Shown here: one piece after another, positions 1-8,558 of the stretch
Numbering within the stretch: position 1 is the first letter of the stretch
Layout of the letters: every line of letters starts with the position of its first letter
Source: Candidatus Nanopelagicales bacterium
GTDB taxonomy: Bacteria > Actinomycetota > Actinomycetes > S36-B12
Length of the DNA stretch: 17,239 nt
Direction of reading: 5' to 3'
NCBI GenBank assembly: GCA_030836325.1
Contig: JAURQC010000080.1
Location: 1 to 17,239, forward strand
Notes under the pieces: model-generated
Told to the model about the DNA's origin: nothing
What the model saw: the letters and a program-made list of their open reading frames with translations, nothing else
Database searches by the model: none
Program-made: the position numbers and the translations under genes

Positions 1-919
1 CATCTTGTTCGACCTCGCCGTCTTTACCGGCCTCAGCCACGATCATCTTGATTATCACGGCGACATGGAGATGTATTTTGCAGCGAAGGCGGCACTCTTC
101 ACCACCGAGCGAGCTCGGCGAGCCGTCGTCCTCATCGACGACGATTGGGGGGTACGACTCGCATCGTCGTCCACGATTCCCGTCATTACCGTTAGCACTC
201 GTGGACGTGAGGCGGACTGGCAAGTAATCAAATCCGATGGTCTCTTGTTTTTGCGTGGTCGTGACCAGCAGGTGGTTCTCGACGTACCGGTCACTGCAGA
301 CTTCGTTCTCGCCAATGTCGCCGTTGCGGTCGTGTCGGCGTGTGCGATGGGTGTTCCTCTGGAGCGAGCTGCGCATGCAGCGGCGCATGCGCAGGTGCCT
401 GGACGAATGGAACTCGTTGCCCGAGAAGGCGACGTTGACTTCATCGTCGACTACGCACACACCCCTGACGCGATTGAGCAGGTCGTCTCTGCAGCTCGGA
501 AGGAACGCCAGGACCGCACTGGAGGCCGTGTCATTGTTGTGATCGGTGCCGGGGGAGACAGAGACCCGCTCAAACGAGCAGATATGGGTCGCGCTTCGGC
601 CAGAGCGGACATGGTGATTGTGACCGATGACAACCCGCGATCGGAGAACCCCGCACAGATTCGATCGCAAGTTCTTTCGGGGCTGGACTCGAGCGACGAT
701 GGTCACGAGGTAGTTCGCCATGAGATCGCGTCACGACACGATGCGATCGGCAGGGCAGTGGCAGAAGCACGGGCCGGCGATGTCGTCCTCGTACTCGGCA
801 AGGGACACGAGACGACACAAGAAGGGCCCGACGGGGTGATTGCCTTCGATGATCGTGTTGTGCTGGCATCCTTCGTAGACGGTCGTTTCCACGGGGAGTC
901 CAAGGAGGGTGTCACATGA
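1..919 (+). CDS. murE: UDP-MurNAc-L-Ala-D-Glu:meso-DAP ligase (MurE), 3' part
   Basis: Cytoplasmic ATP-dependent Mur ligase that adds the third residue of the stem peptide to UDP-MurNAc-L-Ala-D-Glu. The gene enters from outside the window; the reading frame starts at base 2. About 305 codons remain of a family length near 500, so the N-terminal UMP-binding domain and the ATP P-loop are missing. Visible are the central-domain block FTGLSHDHLDYHG (about bases 23-61), followed by YFAAKAALF, whose lysine is the usual carbamylated residue. The C-terminal substrate block DNPR (bases 629-640) follows. In this family DNPR marks meso-diaminopimelate rather than lysine specificity. LGKGHE (about 796-813) is also a typical C-terminal MurE motif. 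The stop overlaps the murF start as ATGA. Identity is firm; the DAP inference rests on the motif. Confidence 0.97.
   Translation, partial: ILFDLAVFTGLSHDHLDYHGDMEMYFAAKAALFTTERARRAVVLIDDDWGVRLASSSTIPVITVSTRGREADWQVIKSDGLLFLRGRDQQVVLDVPVTADFVLANVAVAVVSACAMGVPLERAAHAAAHAQVPGRMELVAREGDVDFIVDYAHTPDAIEQVVSAARKERQDRTGGRVIVVIGAGGDRDPLKRADMGRASARADMVIVTDDNPRSENPAQIRSQVLSGLDSSDDGHEVVRHEIASRHDAIGRAVAEARAGDVVLVLGKGHETTQEGPDGVIAFDDRVVLASFVDGRFHGESKEGVT
902..908 (+). promoter_or_regulatory. Strong Shine-Dalgarno of murF
   Basis: AAGGAGG lies 7 bases before the murF ATG at 916, inside the end of murE. It is the clearest ribosome binding site in the mur operon and fixes the murF start. Confidence 0.85.
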
Positions 920-2343
920 ACGCGCTCTCCCTGGGGCAGATCGCCGAAGCCGCACAGGCTGTGCCCAATCAGGCGGCAGTTGATATCGGTCTCGACGTTG
1001 CGATTGTCGGCGCGACGGTGGATTCGCGCATGGTTCAGCCGGGAGATCTCTTTGTCGCTGTCGCCGGCGAGCGAGTGGACGGTCACGATTTTGCCCGGGC
1101 GGCGGTGGACTCTGGCGCTGTGGCCGTCCTAGCAAGCCGAGACATCGAGGATGTCCCGTGTTTAGTTACCGACGATCCCATTTTGTCGCTCGGCCGATTG
1201 GCCCATTGGTATCGAAGGAATGAGCTGACAGCCACCGTGATCGGAGTAACGGGATCCTCTGGAAAGACCACCACCAAAGACCTAATCGCCGACGTCTTAC
1301 CAGGTGTTGTCGTAGCGGCTCAAGGCTCGTTCAACACCGAAGTTGGCGTTCCCTTGACAATTCTGCAGGCCGATTCGTCTACCGACTTCCTGATCTTGGA
1401 AATGGGAATGCGTGGATTGGGTCATATTCAGTACTTGGCCGAGATGGCCGAACCAGACGTCGGAGTAGTCCTCAACGTTGGGCTAGCGCACGTAGGGATG
1501 ATGGACAGACCGGAGTCCATCGCTGAGGCAAAGAGCGAACTCGTTCAGGCGCTGTCTCAAGATGCCGTGGCTGTCTTGAATGTCGATGATCATGCGGTGC
1601 GACGCATGGCTGATGTCGTGGACGCTCGCATCTTCTGGTTCGGAGAAGGTGGCTCCGCAGATGTGCGTGCCGAGGATGTTCGAATCGACGAACGAGGGCG
1701 GCCGAGTTTCGAGTTGTGCGCGGACGGCGAACAATCTGTTCCAGTCAGCCTGCAATTCCATGGCGAGCACTTCGTGCACGCGGCTTTGGCGGCTGCGGCT
1801 GTTGGAAGTGCTTGTGCCATGACTGCACCAGACATCGGCCTTGCCCTCGAAAATGCCCGGCCACGAAGTCGCTGGCGGATGGATGTTGGAACGTCTCCTT
1901 CCGGCGTCACCGTCATCAACGATGCTTACAACGCGAATCCAGACTCCATGCGTGCGGCGCTGAAGACGCTGCGTGCGATGGGTGGATCCGGTCGAACCTG
2001 GGCTGTTCTCGGCGAAATGCTCGAGCTGGGGGAGATGTCCTTGGACGAGCACGACTCGATCGGTCGACTGGCGGTGCGCCTAGACATCTCGCGACTGGTG
2101 TGCGTGGGTCCTGGCACCAAGGTCATGCACTTGGCAGCCAGCAATGAAGGATCCTGGGCTGATGAGTCGGTGTGGGTAGCCGATGCTGAGGCCGCGATCG
2201 AACTGCTGGATCGAGAGCTCATTGCCGGGGACACTGTTTTGGTGAAAGCGTCACGGGCCGTGGGCATAGAGGTCATTGCGGACCATTTGATGTCCAGCCA
2301 CGTGTCGGCGGACGGCCAAGCCGAGGTCGGTGATGGCCAATGA
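916..2343 (+). CDS. murF: UDP-MurNAc-tripeptide:D-Ala-D-Ala ligase (MurF)
   Basis: Completes the cytoplasmic precursor by adding D-Ala-D-Ala to UDP-MurNAc-tripeptide with ATP. The 475-residue protein has the three-domain Mur ligase plan: an N-terminal substrate domain with VDSR and GDLFVAV blocks (about residues 35-50), the ATP P-loop GVTGSSGKTTT (110-120), the central AHVGMMDRPESIAEAK block (191-206) whose lysine is the usual carbamylated residue, and NDAYNANPDSM (335-345) in the C-terminal part. Length is normal for the family. The start is set by an ideal Shine-Dalgarno and by the ATGA overlap with murE. The 3' end overlaps mraY the same way, so translation is probably coupled across all three genes. 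No ddl gene is seen in the window, so the D-Ala-D-Ala supplier must lie elsewhere. Confidence 0.98.
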   Translation: MNALSLGQIAEAAQAVPNQAAVDIGLDVAIVGATVDSRMVQPGDLFVAVAGERVDGHDFARAAVDSGAVAVLASRDIEDVPCLVTDDPILSLGRLAHWYRRNELTATVIGVTGSSGKTTTKDLIADVLPGVVVAAQGSFNTEVGVPLTILQADSSTDFLILEMGMRGLGHIQYLAEMAEPDVGVVLNVGLAHVGMMDRPESIAEAKSELVQALSQDAVAVLNVDDHAVRRMADVVDARIFWFGEGGSADVRAEDVRIDERGRPSFELCADGEQSVPVSLQFHGEHFVHAALAAAAVGSACAMTAPDIGLALENARPRSRWRMDVGTSPSGVTVINDAYNANPDSMRAALKTLRAMGGSGRTWAVLGEMLELGEMSLDEHDSIGRLAVRLDISRLVCVGPGTKVMHLAASNEGSWADESVWVADAEAAIELLDRELIAGDTVLVKASRAVGIEVIADHLMSSHVSADGQAEVGDGQ

Positions 2344-3407
2344 GGCTCGTGGTGATCGCATTGGCGATCGCGTCGATCGTTTCCCTTGTGGGTACTCCGA
2401 TCTTGATCAAGATCCTGTCGCGTCGAGGCCATGCGCAGGCCATCCGGGTAAGCACCGACAACGAGGCCTATCCCGATCACGAAGCCAAGAAAGGCACGCC
2501 CTCGATGGGTGGTGTCGCGATCTTGATTGCTGTCCTGGCTGGCTACTTCGGTACCCACTTGCTCACGTGGAGGCCGGTAACGGTTTCAGGGCTCTTGGTG
2601 TTGTTCCTCATGGTTGGGCTCGGGCTCGTCGGCTTAGCGGACGATTACTTGAAGATCTTCAAGCAGCGCAGTACCGGACTTCGTGCCCGCACCAAACTCA
2701 TCGGGCAGGCCTTGGTCGCCTTCGCTTTTGCCTACCTGTCTGTTCAATTCCCCGACGCTGATGGTCAAACCGCGGCATCGATGGCCGTGTCCTTCGTGCG
2801 AGACACGTCGTTGGTTCTTCCTCTTGGCTTGTTCTTGGTGTGGGTGTGGTTCTTGATCACGGCTACGACCAATGGTGTCAATCTGACCGACGGTCTTGAT
2901 GGCCTTGCGGTTGGTGCGTCGGTGATGAGCTTCCTGGCTTACGTTCTCCTCGCGATCTGGCAATACGGCCAGAACTGCGCATTCGCCGCCAGCGAGTTCT
3001 GTTACACGACTCAAAACCCACTCGACCTAGGGATTGTGGCGGCTTCAGCTGCTGGAGCGTGTTTCGGTTTCCTTTGGTGGAACACTGCCCCCGCTCGAAT
3101 CTTCATGGGCGATACCGGCTCCCTGGCCCTCGGCGGCGGCATCGCGGGCTTGGCGATCTTGAGTCGAACGGAACTGCTGCTCCCGTTCATCGCCGGCTTG
3201 TTCCTCATCACCACGATTTCAGTGATCTTGCAGGTCGGCTCCTTCAAGTTGACCGGCCGCCGGGTCTTCCGGATGGCGCCCTTGCATCATCACTTCGAAA
3301 TGATCGGCTGGCCTGAAATACAGATTGTCGTGCGCCTATGGATCATTCAGGGCCTGTGTATCGGCGCCGGTCTCACGCTCTTCTACGCCGAATGGGTTCG
3401 TGCATGA
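2340..3407 (+). CDS. mraY: Phospho-MurNAc-pentapeptide transferase (MraY, lipid I synthase)
   Basis: Integral membrane enzyme that transfers phospho-MurNAc-pentapeptide from UDP to undecaprenyl phosphate at the inner face of the membrane, forming lipid I. The 355-residue protein is strongly hydrophobic with about ten membrane segments, the first at residues 3-25. Catalytic and Mg-binding motifs are intact: the aspartate pair in LADDYLK (DD at 101-102), NLTDGLDG (181-188), FMGDTG (255-260), and the MraY-specific histidine motif APLHHHFE (313-320). The family is usually 320-370 residues, so it is full length. It starts in an ATGA overlap with murF and ends in an ATGA overlap with murD. It is the membrane entry step between the Mur ligases and MurG encoded further on. 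Confidence 0.98.
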   Translation: MRLVVIALAIASIVSLVGTPILIKILSRRGHAQAIRVSTDNEAYPDHEAKKGTPSMGGVAILIAVLAGYFGTHLLTWRPVTVSGLLVLFLMVGLGLVGLADDYLKIFKQRSTGLRARTKLIGQALVAFAFAYLSVQFPDADGQTAASMAVSFVRDTSLVLPLGLFLVWVWFLITATTNGVNLTDGLDGLAVGASVMSFLAYVLLAIWQYGQNCAFAASEFCYTTQNPLDLGIVAASAAGACFGFLWWNTAPARIFMGDTGSLALGGGIAGLAILSRTELLLPFIAGLFLITTISVILQVGSFKLTGRRVFRMAPLHHHFEMIGWPEIQIVVRLWIIQGLCIGAGLTLFYAEWVRA

Positions 3408-4846
3408 CGCGTAGCGGTGTTGAGTCCTTGACCCGCGACGCTGACTGGTCGAGCCTTTCCGTCGGCGTCGTGGGTCTCGGGATAGCCGGTTACTCGTGCG
3501 CCGACGTCATGATGCAGCTCGGCGCCAATGTCACGATCATCGATCAGGCGCCGGGGGAGTCACAGGGTGAGCGAGCCGAGGTACTCGGTTCGCTCGGCGC
3601 GACGATCCGCTTCGGTCCAGACGCCGAAGTTCCCATCGATAGTGACCTCGTAGTCGTCTCGCCCGGAGTGCGACCAACGTCGCCGATCCTGGTGTCGGTC
3701 CTAGGTGCGCGGATCCCGCTCTGGGGTGAGCTCGAGTTGGCATGGCGATTGCGCCGGGGACCTCACGACGCGCCGTGGTTGTGCGTCACAGGAACCAATG
3801 GCAAGACGACGGCAACACTGATGTTGGACTCCATACTGCGGGCGTCGGGGGCGACATCGGTGGCTGCGGGCAACATCGGCAATCCTGTTGTGGATGTAGT
3901 CATGCACGACGACGTCGACGTCATCGCGCTTGAGGTGGGCGCACCTCAATTGCCCTTCGTCCATTCGATGAGCCCCTGGGCATCCGCCTGCCTGAACATC
4001 GCACATGATCACATTGATCACTTTGGTTCATTTGATGAGTACATCAGGGTTAAGGAGCGCATCTATCGCAATACGCAAGTAGCCGCTGTCTATTCCGTGT
4101 CCGACACTGAGACTCGAGCTATGGTCGAGCGCGCGAATGTTGTCGAGGGGTGTCGAGCGATAGGCGTGACGCTCGGCGTTCCCGATATCTCCATGTTGGG
4201 AATCGTCGACGGCCTAATGGTGGATCGCGCTTTCGTCACCGACCGTGAGCGCGCCGCCCAAGAGTTGGCGAACGTCGCTGACGTTCAGCCGAATGCTCCG
4301 CACAATGTCAGCAACGCACTCGCAGCCGCGGCGCTGGCACGGTCGTACGGGGTTGAGGCGAGTGCTGTGCGCGATGGACTCCGTCAGTTTTCGCCGGCTC
4401 CTCACCGAATAGCTCCGGTCGGTGAAGTTGCGGGCGTGACCTTCGTCGATGATTCCAAGGCCACCAATGCCCATGCCGCCCAAACCTCAGTGCGCGCATT
4501 CGAGTCGGTGGTGTGGATTGCCGGTGGGCTCGCCAAGGGACAGGACTTCGATGATCTCGTCCGAAATGTTCGCGATCGACTCCGCGGGGTGGTGCTCCTG
4601 GGGACAGACGCTGGAGTAATCCGCGATGCTCTCAGCCGACACGCACCCGATGTTCCCGTAATCGTCGTGGAGCGCACCGACACTAGGGCGATGTCCGATG
4701 TCGTTGATGCTGCGTTTGGCATTGCGATCAGCGGGGATGTGGTTCTCCTCGCTCCGGGGTGTGCCTCGTGGGATATGTACAAGGACTACACCGAGCGGGG
4801 TCAGGCCTTCGTCGATGCCGTCGGCGAAGTGGAGTCACGACTGTGA
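3404..4846 (+). CDS. murD: UDP-MurNAc-L-alanine:D-glutamate ligase (MurD)
   Basis: Cytoplasmic ATP-dependent ligase adding D-glutamate to UDP-MurNAc-L-Ala, the second residue of the stem. With the ATG at 3404 the protein has 480 residues. It shows an N-terminal Rossmann-like GVVGLGIAGYS (21-31), SPGVRPTSP (86-94), the ATP P-loop VTGTNGKTTAT (128-138), the central LNIAHDHIDHFGSFDEY block (197-213) followed by VKERIY with the probable carbamylated lysine at 217, and a C-terminal FVDDSKATNAHA and GGLAKGQDF. An in-frame ATG at 3338 would extend the protein far into mraY; the 3404 start is preferred because it restores the ATGA overlap used by the neighbours. No strong Shine-Dalgarno precedes it, so initiation is probably by coupling to mraY. 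Confidence 0.97.
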   Translation: MTRSGVESLTRDADWSSLSVGVVGLGIAGYSCADVMMQLGANVTIIDQAPGESQGERAEVLGSLGATIRFGPDAEVPIDSDLVVVSPGVRPTSPILVSVLGARIPLWGELELAWRLRRGPHDAPWLCVTGTNGKTTATLMLDSILRASGATSVAAGNIGNPVVDVVMHDDVDVIALEVGAPQLPFVHSMSPWASACLNIAHDHIDHFGSFDEYIRVKERIYRNTQVAAVYSVSDTETRAMVERANVVEGCRAIGVTLGVPDISMLGIVDGLMVDRAFVTDRERAAQELANVADVQPNAPHNVSNALAAAALARSYGVEASAVRDGLRQFSPAPHRIAPVGEVAGVTFVDDSKATNAHAAQTSVRAFESVVWIAGGLAKGQDFDDLVRNVRDRLRGVVLLGTDAGVIRDALSRHAPDVPVIVVERTDTRAMSDVVDAAFGIAISGDVVLLAPGCASWDMYKDYTERGQAFVDAVGEVESRL

Positions 4847-6072
4847 CGAATCGCATGCCGGAGAAATCCGACCCCGATCTCGACACGGGGCGCCGAGTGA
4901 ATGCCAGTTCGCCGCTCGGGTTGCTGGTGCGACACCCGCTCAGCGCGTACTACCTGCTGATGGGCTCGGCGCTGCTGCTGTTGCTGCTCGGCTTGATCAT
5001 GGTGATGTCTGCATCGAGTATTGAAAGCGTTCGAGTGTTCGGATCTCCTTACACGTTGGCTCAAAGGCAAGCGTTCTTTGCCCTGCTCGGTGTGATTGCC
5101 ATGTTTCTCGCAGCCCGAACATCGGTGCAATTCTGGAGGGCTTTCGCCTGGCCGCTCCTGTTGGCGGCCTTCGGATTCTTAATCGCGGTGCTGGTGATCG
5201 GTGTTGAGGTCGCGGGCCAGAGGAACTGGATTGAGATCTTCGGCCCCTTCAGATTTCAGCCGAGCGAAATCGCGAAACTCGCACTCGTCGTCTGGGGTGC
5301 CGAGGTTCTATCGCGGCGGTCGCGCCGACTGGATACCTGGCGCGGGCTGTTGATTCCGATCCTGCCGGTGGCGGCGGTGATGATGGTCTTAGTTCTGGCT
5401 GAGGGTGACTTCGGGAACACCGTGATGTTGGGTGCGATCCTGACTGGCATCTTGTTCGCGGCCGGAGCCCCATTACGCGTTTTTGCCGGATTCGCCGCAG
5501 TTGGAGCTGTGGCGGTGTGGGTGTTGTCGTTGGCGGCTCCCTATCGGATGGAACGGATCTTGTCGTGGCTTGATCCGGGCTCGGATCGCCTGGGCTTTGG
5601 TTGGCAGGTCACCCAAGGTCAATATGCACTCGGGACCGGTGGATTCTGGGGCGTGGGCCTAGGCGCCAGCCGCGAGAAGTGGGGCACGCTGCCTGAGGCG
5701 CATACCGACTTCATCTACCCGGTGATCGGTGAAGAGCTCGGGCTATTAGGAACGTTGACGATCCTCGCCTTGTTCTCGATGCTCGCATTTGCGGTATTCC
5801 GGTTGAGTCGGAACACCAACGATCCATTCGTCCGCTATACGGCGGCAGGCGTGGGTTCCTGGATCGTCGTCCAGGCAGTTGTGAATATCGGTGGAGTCTT
5901 GGGTCTCCTGCCAGTTGCCGGCGTGACCTTGCCCCTCGTGTCCTACGGCGGGTCGTCACTGATTCCAACGTTGACTGCGATCGGGATGCTCATGGCCTTT
6001 GCCAGGCAAGAGCCCGAGGCCCGGCGTGCGCTCCGACGACGAAGTACTGCCCAAGCGCTGCGGCGTCGTTAG
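4843..6072 (+). CDS. ftsW: SEDS peptidoglycan glycosyltransferase FtsW
   Basis: Septal SEDS-family polymerase that links lipid II into glycan strands together with a class B PBP (not in this window). The start is taken as GTG at 4843 (GTGA overlap with murD, GGAG 8 bases before), giving 409 residues; ATG at 4855 is a second possibility. After a charged N-terminus of about 30 residues come roughly ten membrane segments, the first at about 36-57. SEDS landmarks are GQRNWIEI followed by FQPSEIAK (138-145), the LAEGDFGNT block (186-193), QGQYALGTGG (258-267), LPEAHTDFI (283-291), whose aspartate 289 matches the residue proposed as catalytic in SEDS enzymes, IGEELG (295-300), and LPLVSYGGSS (363-372). 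The tail is basic. RodA is the paralogue, but position between murD and murG argues for FtsW. Confidence 0.96.
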   Translation: MTNRMPEKSDPDLDTGRRVNASSPLGLLVRHPLSAYYLLMGSALLLLLLGLIMVMSASSIESVRVFGSPYTLAQRQAFFALLGVIAMFLAARTSVQFWRAFAWPLLLAAFGFLIAVLVIGVEVAGQRNWIEIFGPFRFQPSEIAKLALVVWGAEVLSRRSRRLDTWRGLLIPILPVAAVMMVLVLAEGDFGNTVMLGAILTGILFAAGAPLRVFAGFAAVGAVAVWVLSLAAPYRMERILSWLDPGSDRLGFGWQVTQGQYALGTGGFWGVGLGASREKWGTLPEAHTDFIYPVIGEELGLLGTLTILALFSMLAFAVFRLSRNTNDPFVRYTAAGVGSWIVVQAVVNIGGVLGLLPVAGVTLPLVSYGGSSLIPTLTAIGMLMAFARQEPEARRALRRRSTAQALRRR

Positions 6073-6084
6073 CGGTTCTCGGCC

Positions 6085-7161
6085 ATGCACGTTGTTTTCG
6101 CGGCTGGTGGTACTGCTGGCCACCTCGAACCGGCCCTGACTACCGCCGACGCTCTCATCGCCCTCGATTCCTCGACTCAGGTGTCCTTTATCGGTGGAAG
6201 CCGCGGACTCGAACGAGACCTCGTCGCGCCTCGTGGGTTTCCTTTGGTGCAAACGCAGGCCCAACCTTTACCGCGCAAGATCGGCCCCGCCGCTGCGGCC
6301 TTTCCATTTGACACAGTAGGAAGTATCCGTCAAGCGCGGGCGCACCTTCGCTCGGCTAGGGCCGATGTGGTGGTCGGCTTCGGCGGCTATGCCGCTATCC
6401 CCGGTTATCTGGCCGCGTGGACGACCCGGACCCCGCTGATCATCCACGAGGCCAATTCCCGGGCTGGTTTCGCCAATGTCCTTGGGGCGAAGTTGACCCC
6501 GTATGTGGCAACCGTGCATCCACACGCCATCGGACACGCTCGGCGCATGGCGCTCCCGCTACGCGCCTCCATCGCACACCTGGATCGTCGCGCGCAACGG
6601 GATGCGGCTCGCGCCCAGTGGGGCGTGCCGGCCGATAGCCCAGTGTTGCTTGTTTTTGGGGGCAGTCAGGGCGCTCGGCGCCTGAACGATGCCGTCGCCG
6701 GCAGCCTGGCGACCCTGGCCGAGCATGGTGTGACGGTCATTCATGTTGTGGGCAAGAACAACGAGTTGCCGCCTGAGCGCCCCGGGTATCACCCAGTCCC
6801 GTATGCCGACCGAATGGATCTCGCTTATGCCGCAGCGGACCTCGCCGTCTGTCGGTCGGGGGCCATGACATGCGCGGAATTGACTGCCGTCGGGTTACCT
6901 GCGATCTACGTCCCGCTGCCAATCGGCAATGGTGAGCAGGCAGGGAATTCCCGGCCGATCGTGGAAGCCGGTGGTGGCCTGCAGTGCCTTGACCAGGACA
7001 TGACTGCGGAGTGGCTGACGAGCACCGTGCCACCGCTGGTCCATGATGAAGTCCGACTCCGCGAGATGTCGCTCTCAGCTGCTTCCCTGGGTGACCGGCA
7101 TGCGGATCGAGAACTTGCCAAGTGGATCGAAGAAGTCGCAGGGCAGCGGCGGAAAGGGTGA
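6085..7161 (+). CDS. murG: UDP-GlcNAc:lipid I GlcNAc transferase (MurG, lipid II synthase)
   Basis: Peripheral membrane GT-B glycosyltransferase that adds GlcNAc to lipid I on the cytoplasmic side, producing lipid II for FtsW and the PBPs. The 358 residues are a normal length. The N-terminal acceptor domain has AAGGTAGHLEPA (6-17), GFGGYAAIPGY (98-108) and IIHEAN (119-124). The C-terminal UDP-GlcNAc domain has VFGGSQGARRLND (190-202), CRSGAMTCAEL (256-266) and GNGEQAGNSRP (281-291). This is the only junction in the upstream block that is not overlapping: 12 bases separate it from ftsW, and no convincing Shine-Dalgarno is visible before the ATG. The start is nevertheless secure because the glycine-rich loop lies at its usual distance from the N-terminus. 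Confidence 0.98.
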   Translation: MHVVFAAGGTAGHLEPALTTADALIALDSSTQVSFIGGSRGLERDLVAPRGFPLVQTQAQPLPRKIGPAAAAFPFDTVGSIRQARAHLRSARADVVVGFGGYAAIPGYLAAWTTRTPLIIHEANSRAGFANVLGAKLTPYVATVHPHAIGHARRMALPLRASIAHLDRRAQRDAARAQWGVPADSPVLLVFGGSQGARRLNDAVAGSLATLAEHGVTVIHVVGKNNELPPERPGYHPVPYADRMDLAYAAADLAVCRSGAMTCAELTAVGLPAIYVPLPIGNGEQAGNSRPIVEAGGGLQCLDQDMTAEWLTSTVPPLVHDEVRLREMSLSAASLGDRHADRELAKWIEEVAGQRRKG

Positions 7162-8558
7162 TGATGGACGCGCCTGATCTGTCCACCCTAGGTCGCGTTC
7201 ATATCGTGGGCATCGGTGGTGCCGGAATGTCGGGAATCGCTCGCATTGTCGCTGCGCGAGGACTCAGCGTTTCCGGCAGCGATGCCAAGGAATCTCGACG
7301 CCTTCAAGCTCTGCGGGCGATCGGGATCGAGGCAGCGGTTGGCCATGCAGAAGCTTTCGACGCGGACACGCTGGTCTATTCGACGGCAATTCCCGAGTCC
7401 AACTCCGAGCGCCGATACGCACGCGCCCAGGGAATCCCCGAGCTTTCCAGGGCGCAGGCTCTCGCCGCAGTGATGTCCGGATTCCGCGGGGTCGCGGTCT
7501 CCGGAACTCACGGCAAGACAACCACCACCTCCATGTTGACGGTCACCCTTCAGTCATGTGGTGCAGATCCATCCTTCGTCATCGGCAGTGAGTTGAACGA
7601 GTCTGGCTCGAATGCCCACCTGGGCACCGGTGAGGCCTTCGTTGTCGAGGCGGATGAGAGCGATGGTTCCTTTCTTGCGCTCCCGGCAACTGTCGGCATC
7701 GTTACGAACATCGAGCCGGACCACTTGAACCATTGGGGGGATTTCGCAGCGCTGGAAACTGCGTTCGACGATTTTGGTCGACAGATCGCACGCAACGCAG
7801 GGTTCGTCGTTGTTTGCGCAGACGATCCCGGCGCAAGGGCGATGGCCGAGCGGTTGGCAAGCGAGGGCCTCGACGTACGAACCTATGGTGAAAGCGAGGA
7901 CGCGACTGTTCGCATGATTGATCCGGTGCGAGGTGAATTCGGGTGGTCCTTCATAGTGAGCAGAGACGGTGTCCGGTTAGGCGAGGTTTCTCTTAATGTG
8001 CCCGGTCGACACAATGCTTTGAATTCGCTGGCGGCCTACGTCGCTGCGACCGGACTGGGCTTCTCAGACGCTGATGTGCGTCGTGGGTTGGGTCTGTTCT
8101 CGGGAACACGCCGCCGGTTCGACTTCAAAGGTGAGGTGGCCGGGGTCAAGGTCTATGACGACTACGCGCACCACCCGACCGAGATCGCAGCGACCCTCAA
8201 GGCGGCGCGGGAGGTGGTCGGTGATGGGCGCTTGATCGTGGCATTCCAGGCCCATCACTACTACCGAACAGCGATGTTTGTACGGGAATTCGGCGAGGCA
8301 CTCGGTCTGGCGGATGTGGCAGTCGTTCTCGAAGTGTTCGCGCCAGGGGAGGAGCCCATCCCCGGAGCCAGTGGTCAGACCCTCGCGGCCAGTGTGCCCT
8401 TGCCCGAAGGGAATGCGATCTTCGAGCCGTCGTGGACCTCCGTTGCGGGAATCCTGGCCGAGCGAGCTGGGCCTGGCGACATCGTCATGACCTTGGGGGC
8501 CGGTGATATCGGCATGCTCGGAACCGAAGTGCTGGACATTCTGCGGAGTCGCGTGTGA
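7161..8558 (+). CDS. murC: UDP-N-acetylmuramate:L-alanine ligase (MurC)
   Basis: First Mur ligase of the pathway, adding L-alanine to UDP-MurNAc with ATP. From ATG 7161 the protein has 465 residues. It shows the nucleotide-binding N-terminus HIVGIGGAGMSGIA (14-27), STAIPESN (74-81), the ATP P-loop VSGTHGKTTTT (113-123), EADESDGSF (163-171), IEPDHLNHWGDF (184-195) and YDDYAHHPTEI (332-342). The stop of murG and the start form TGATG. Starts at GTG 7158, ATG 7161 and ATG 7164 are all in frame; the GGAAAGG at 7151-7157 is best spaced (6 bases) for 7164, so the true start could be one codon later. In Streptomyces murC is not in the dcw cluster, whereas here it sits between murG and ftsQ as in mycobacteria. 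No murB follows it. Confidence 0.97.
   Translation: MMDAPDLSTLGRVHIVGIGGAGMSGIARIVAARGLSVSGSDAKESRRLQALRAIGIEAAVGHAEAFDADTLVYSTAIPESNSERRYARAQGIPELSRAQALAAVMSGFRGVAVSGTHGKTTTTSMLTVTLQSCGADPSFVIGSELNESGSNAHLGTGEAFVVEADESDGSFLALPATVGIVTNIEPDHLNHWGDFAALETAFDDFGRQIARNAGFVVVCADDPGARAMAERLASEGLDVRTYGESEDATVRMIDPVRGEFGWSFIVSRDGVRLGEVSLNVPGRHNALNSLAAYVAATGLGFSDADVRRGLGLFSGTRRRFDFKGEVAGVKVYDDYAHHPTEIAATLKAAREVVGDGRLIVAFQAHHYYRTAMFVREFGEALGLADVAVVLEVFAPGEEPIPGASGQTLAASVPLPEGNAIFEPSWTSVAGILAERAGPGDIVMTLGAGDIGMLGTEVLDILRSRV

Noticed and set aside
371..392. 8-bp inverted repeat GCGCATGC/GCATGCGC in murE
   Set aside because: It arises from a local AAHAAAHA peptide repeat in coding sequence, and a couple of such stems are expected by chance in this window.
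5398..5421. FtsW motif reads EGDFGNT instead of the common PDLGT form
   Set aside because: The aspartate and glycine are kept and actinobacterial SEDS proteins vary here, so there is no sign of lost function.
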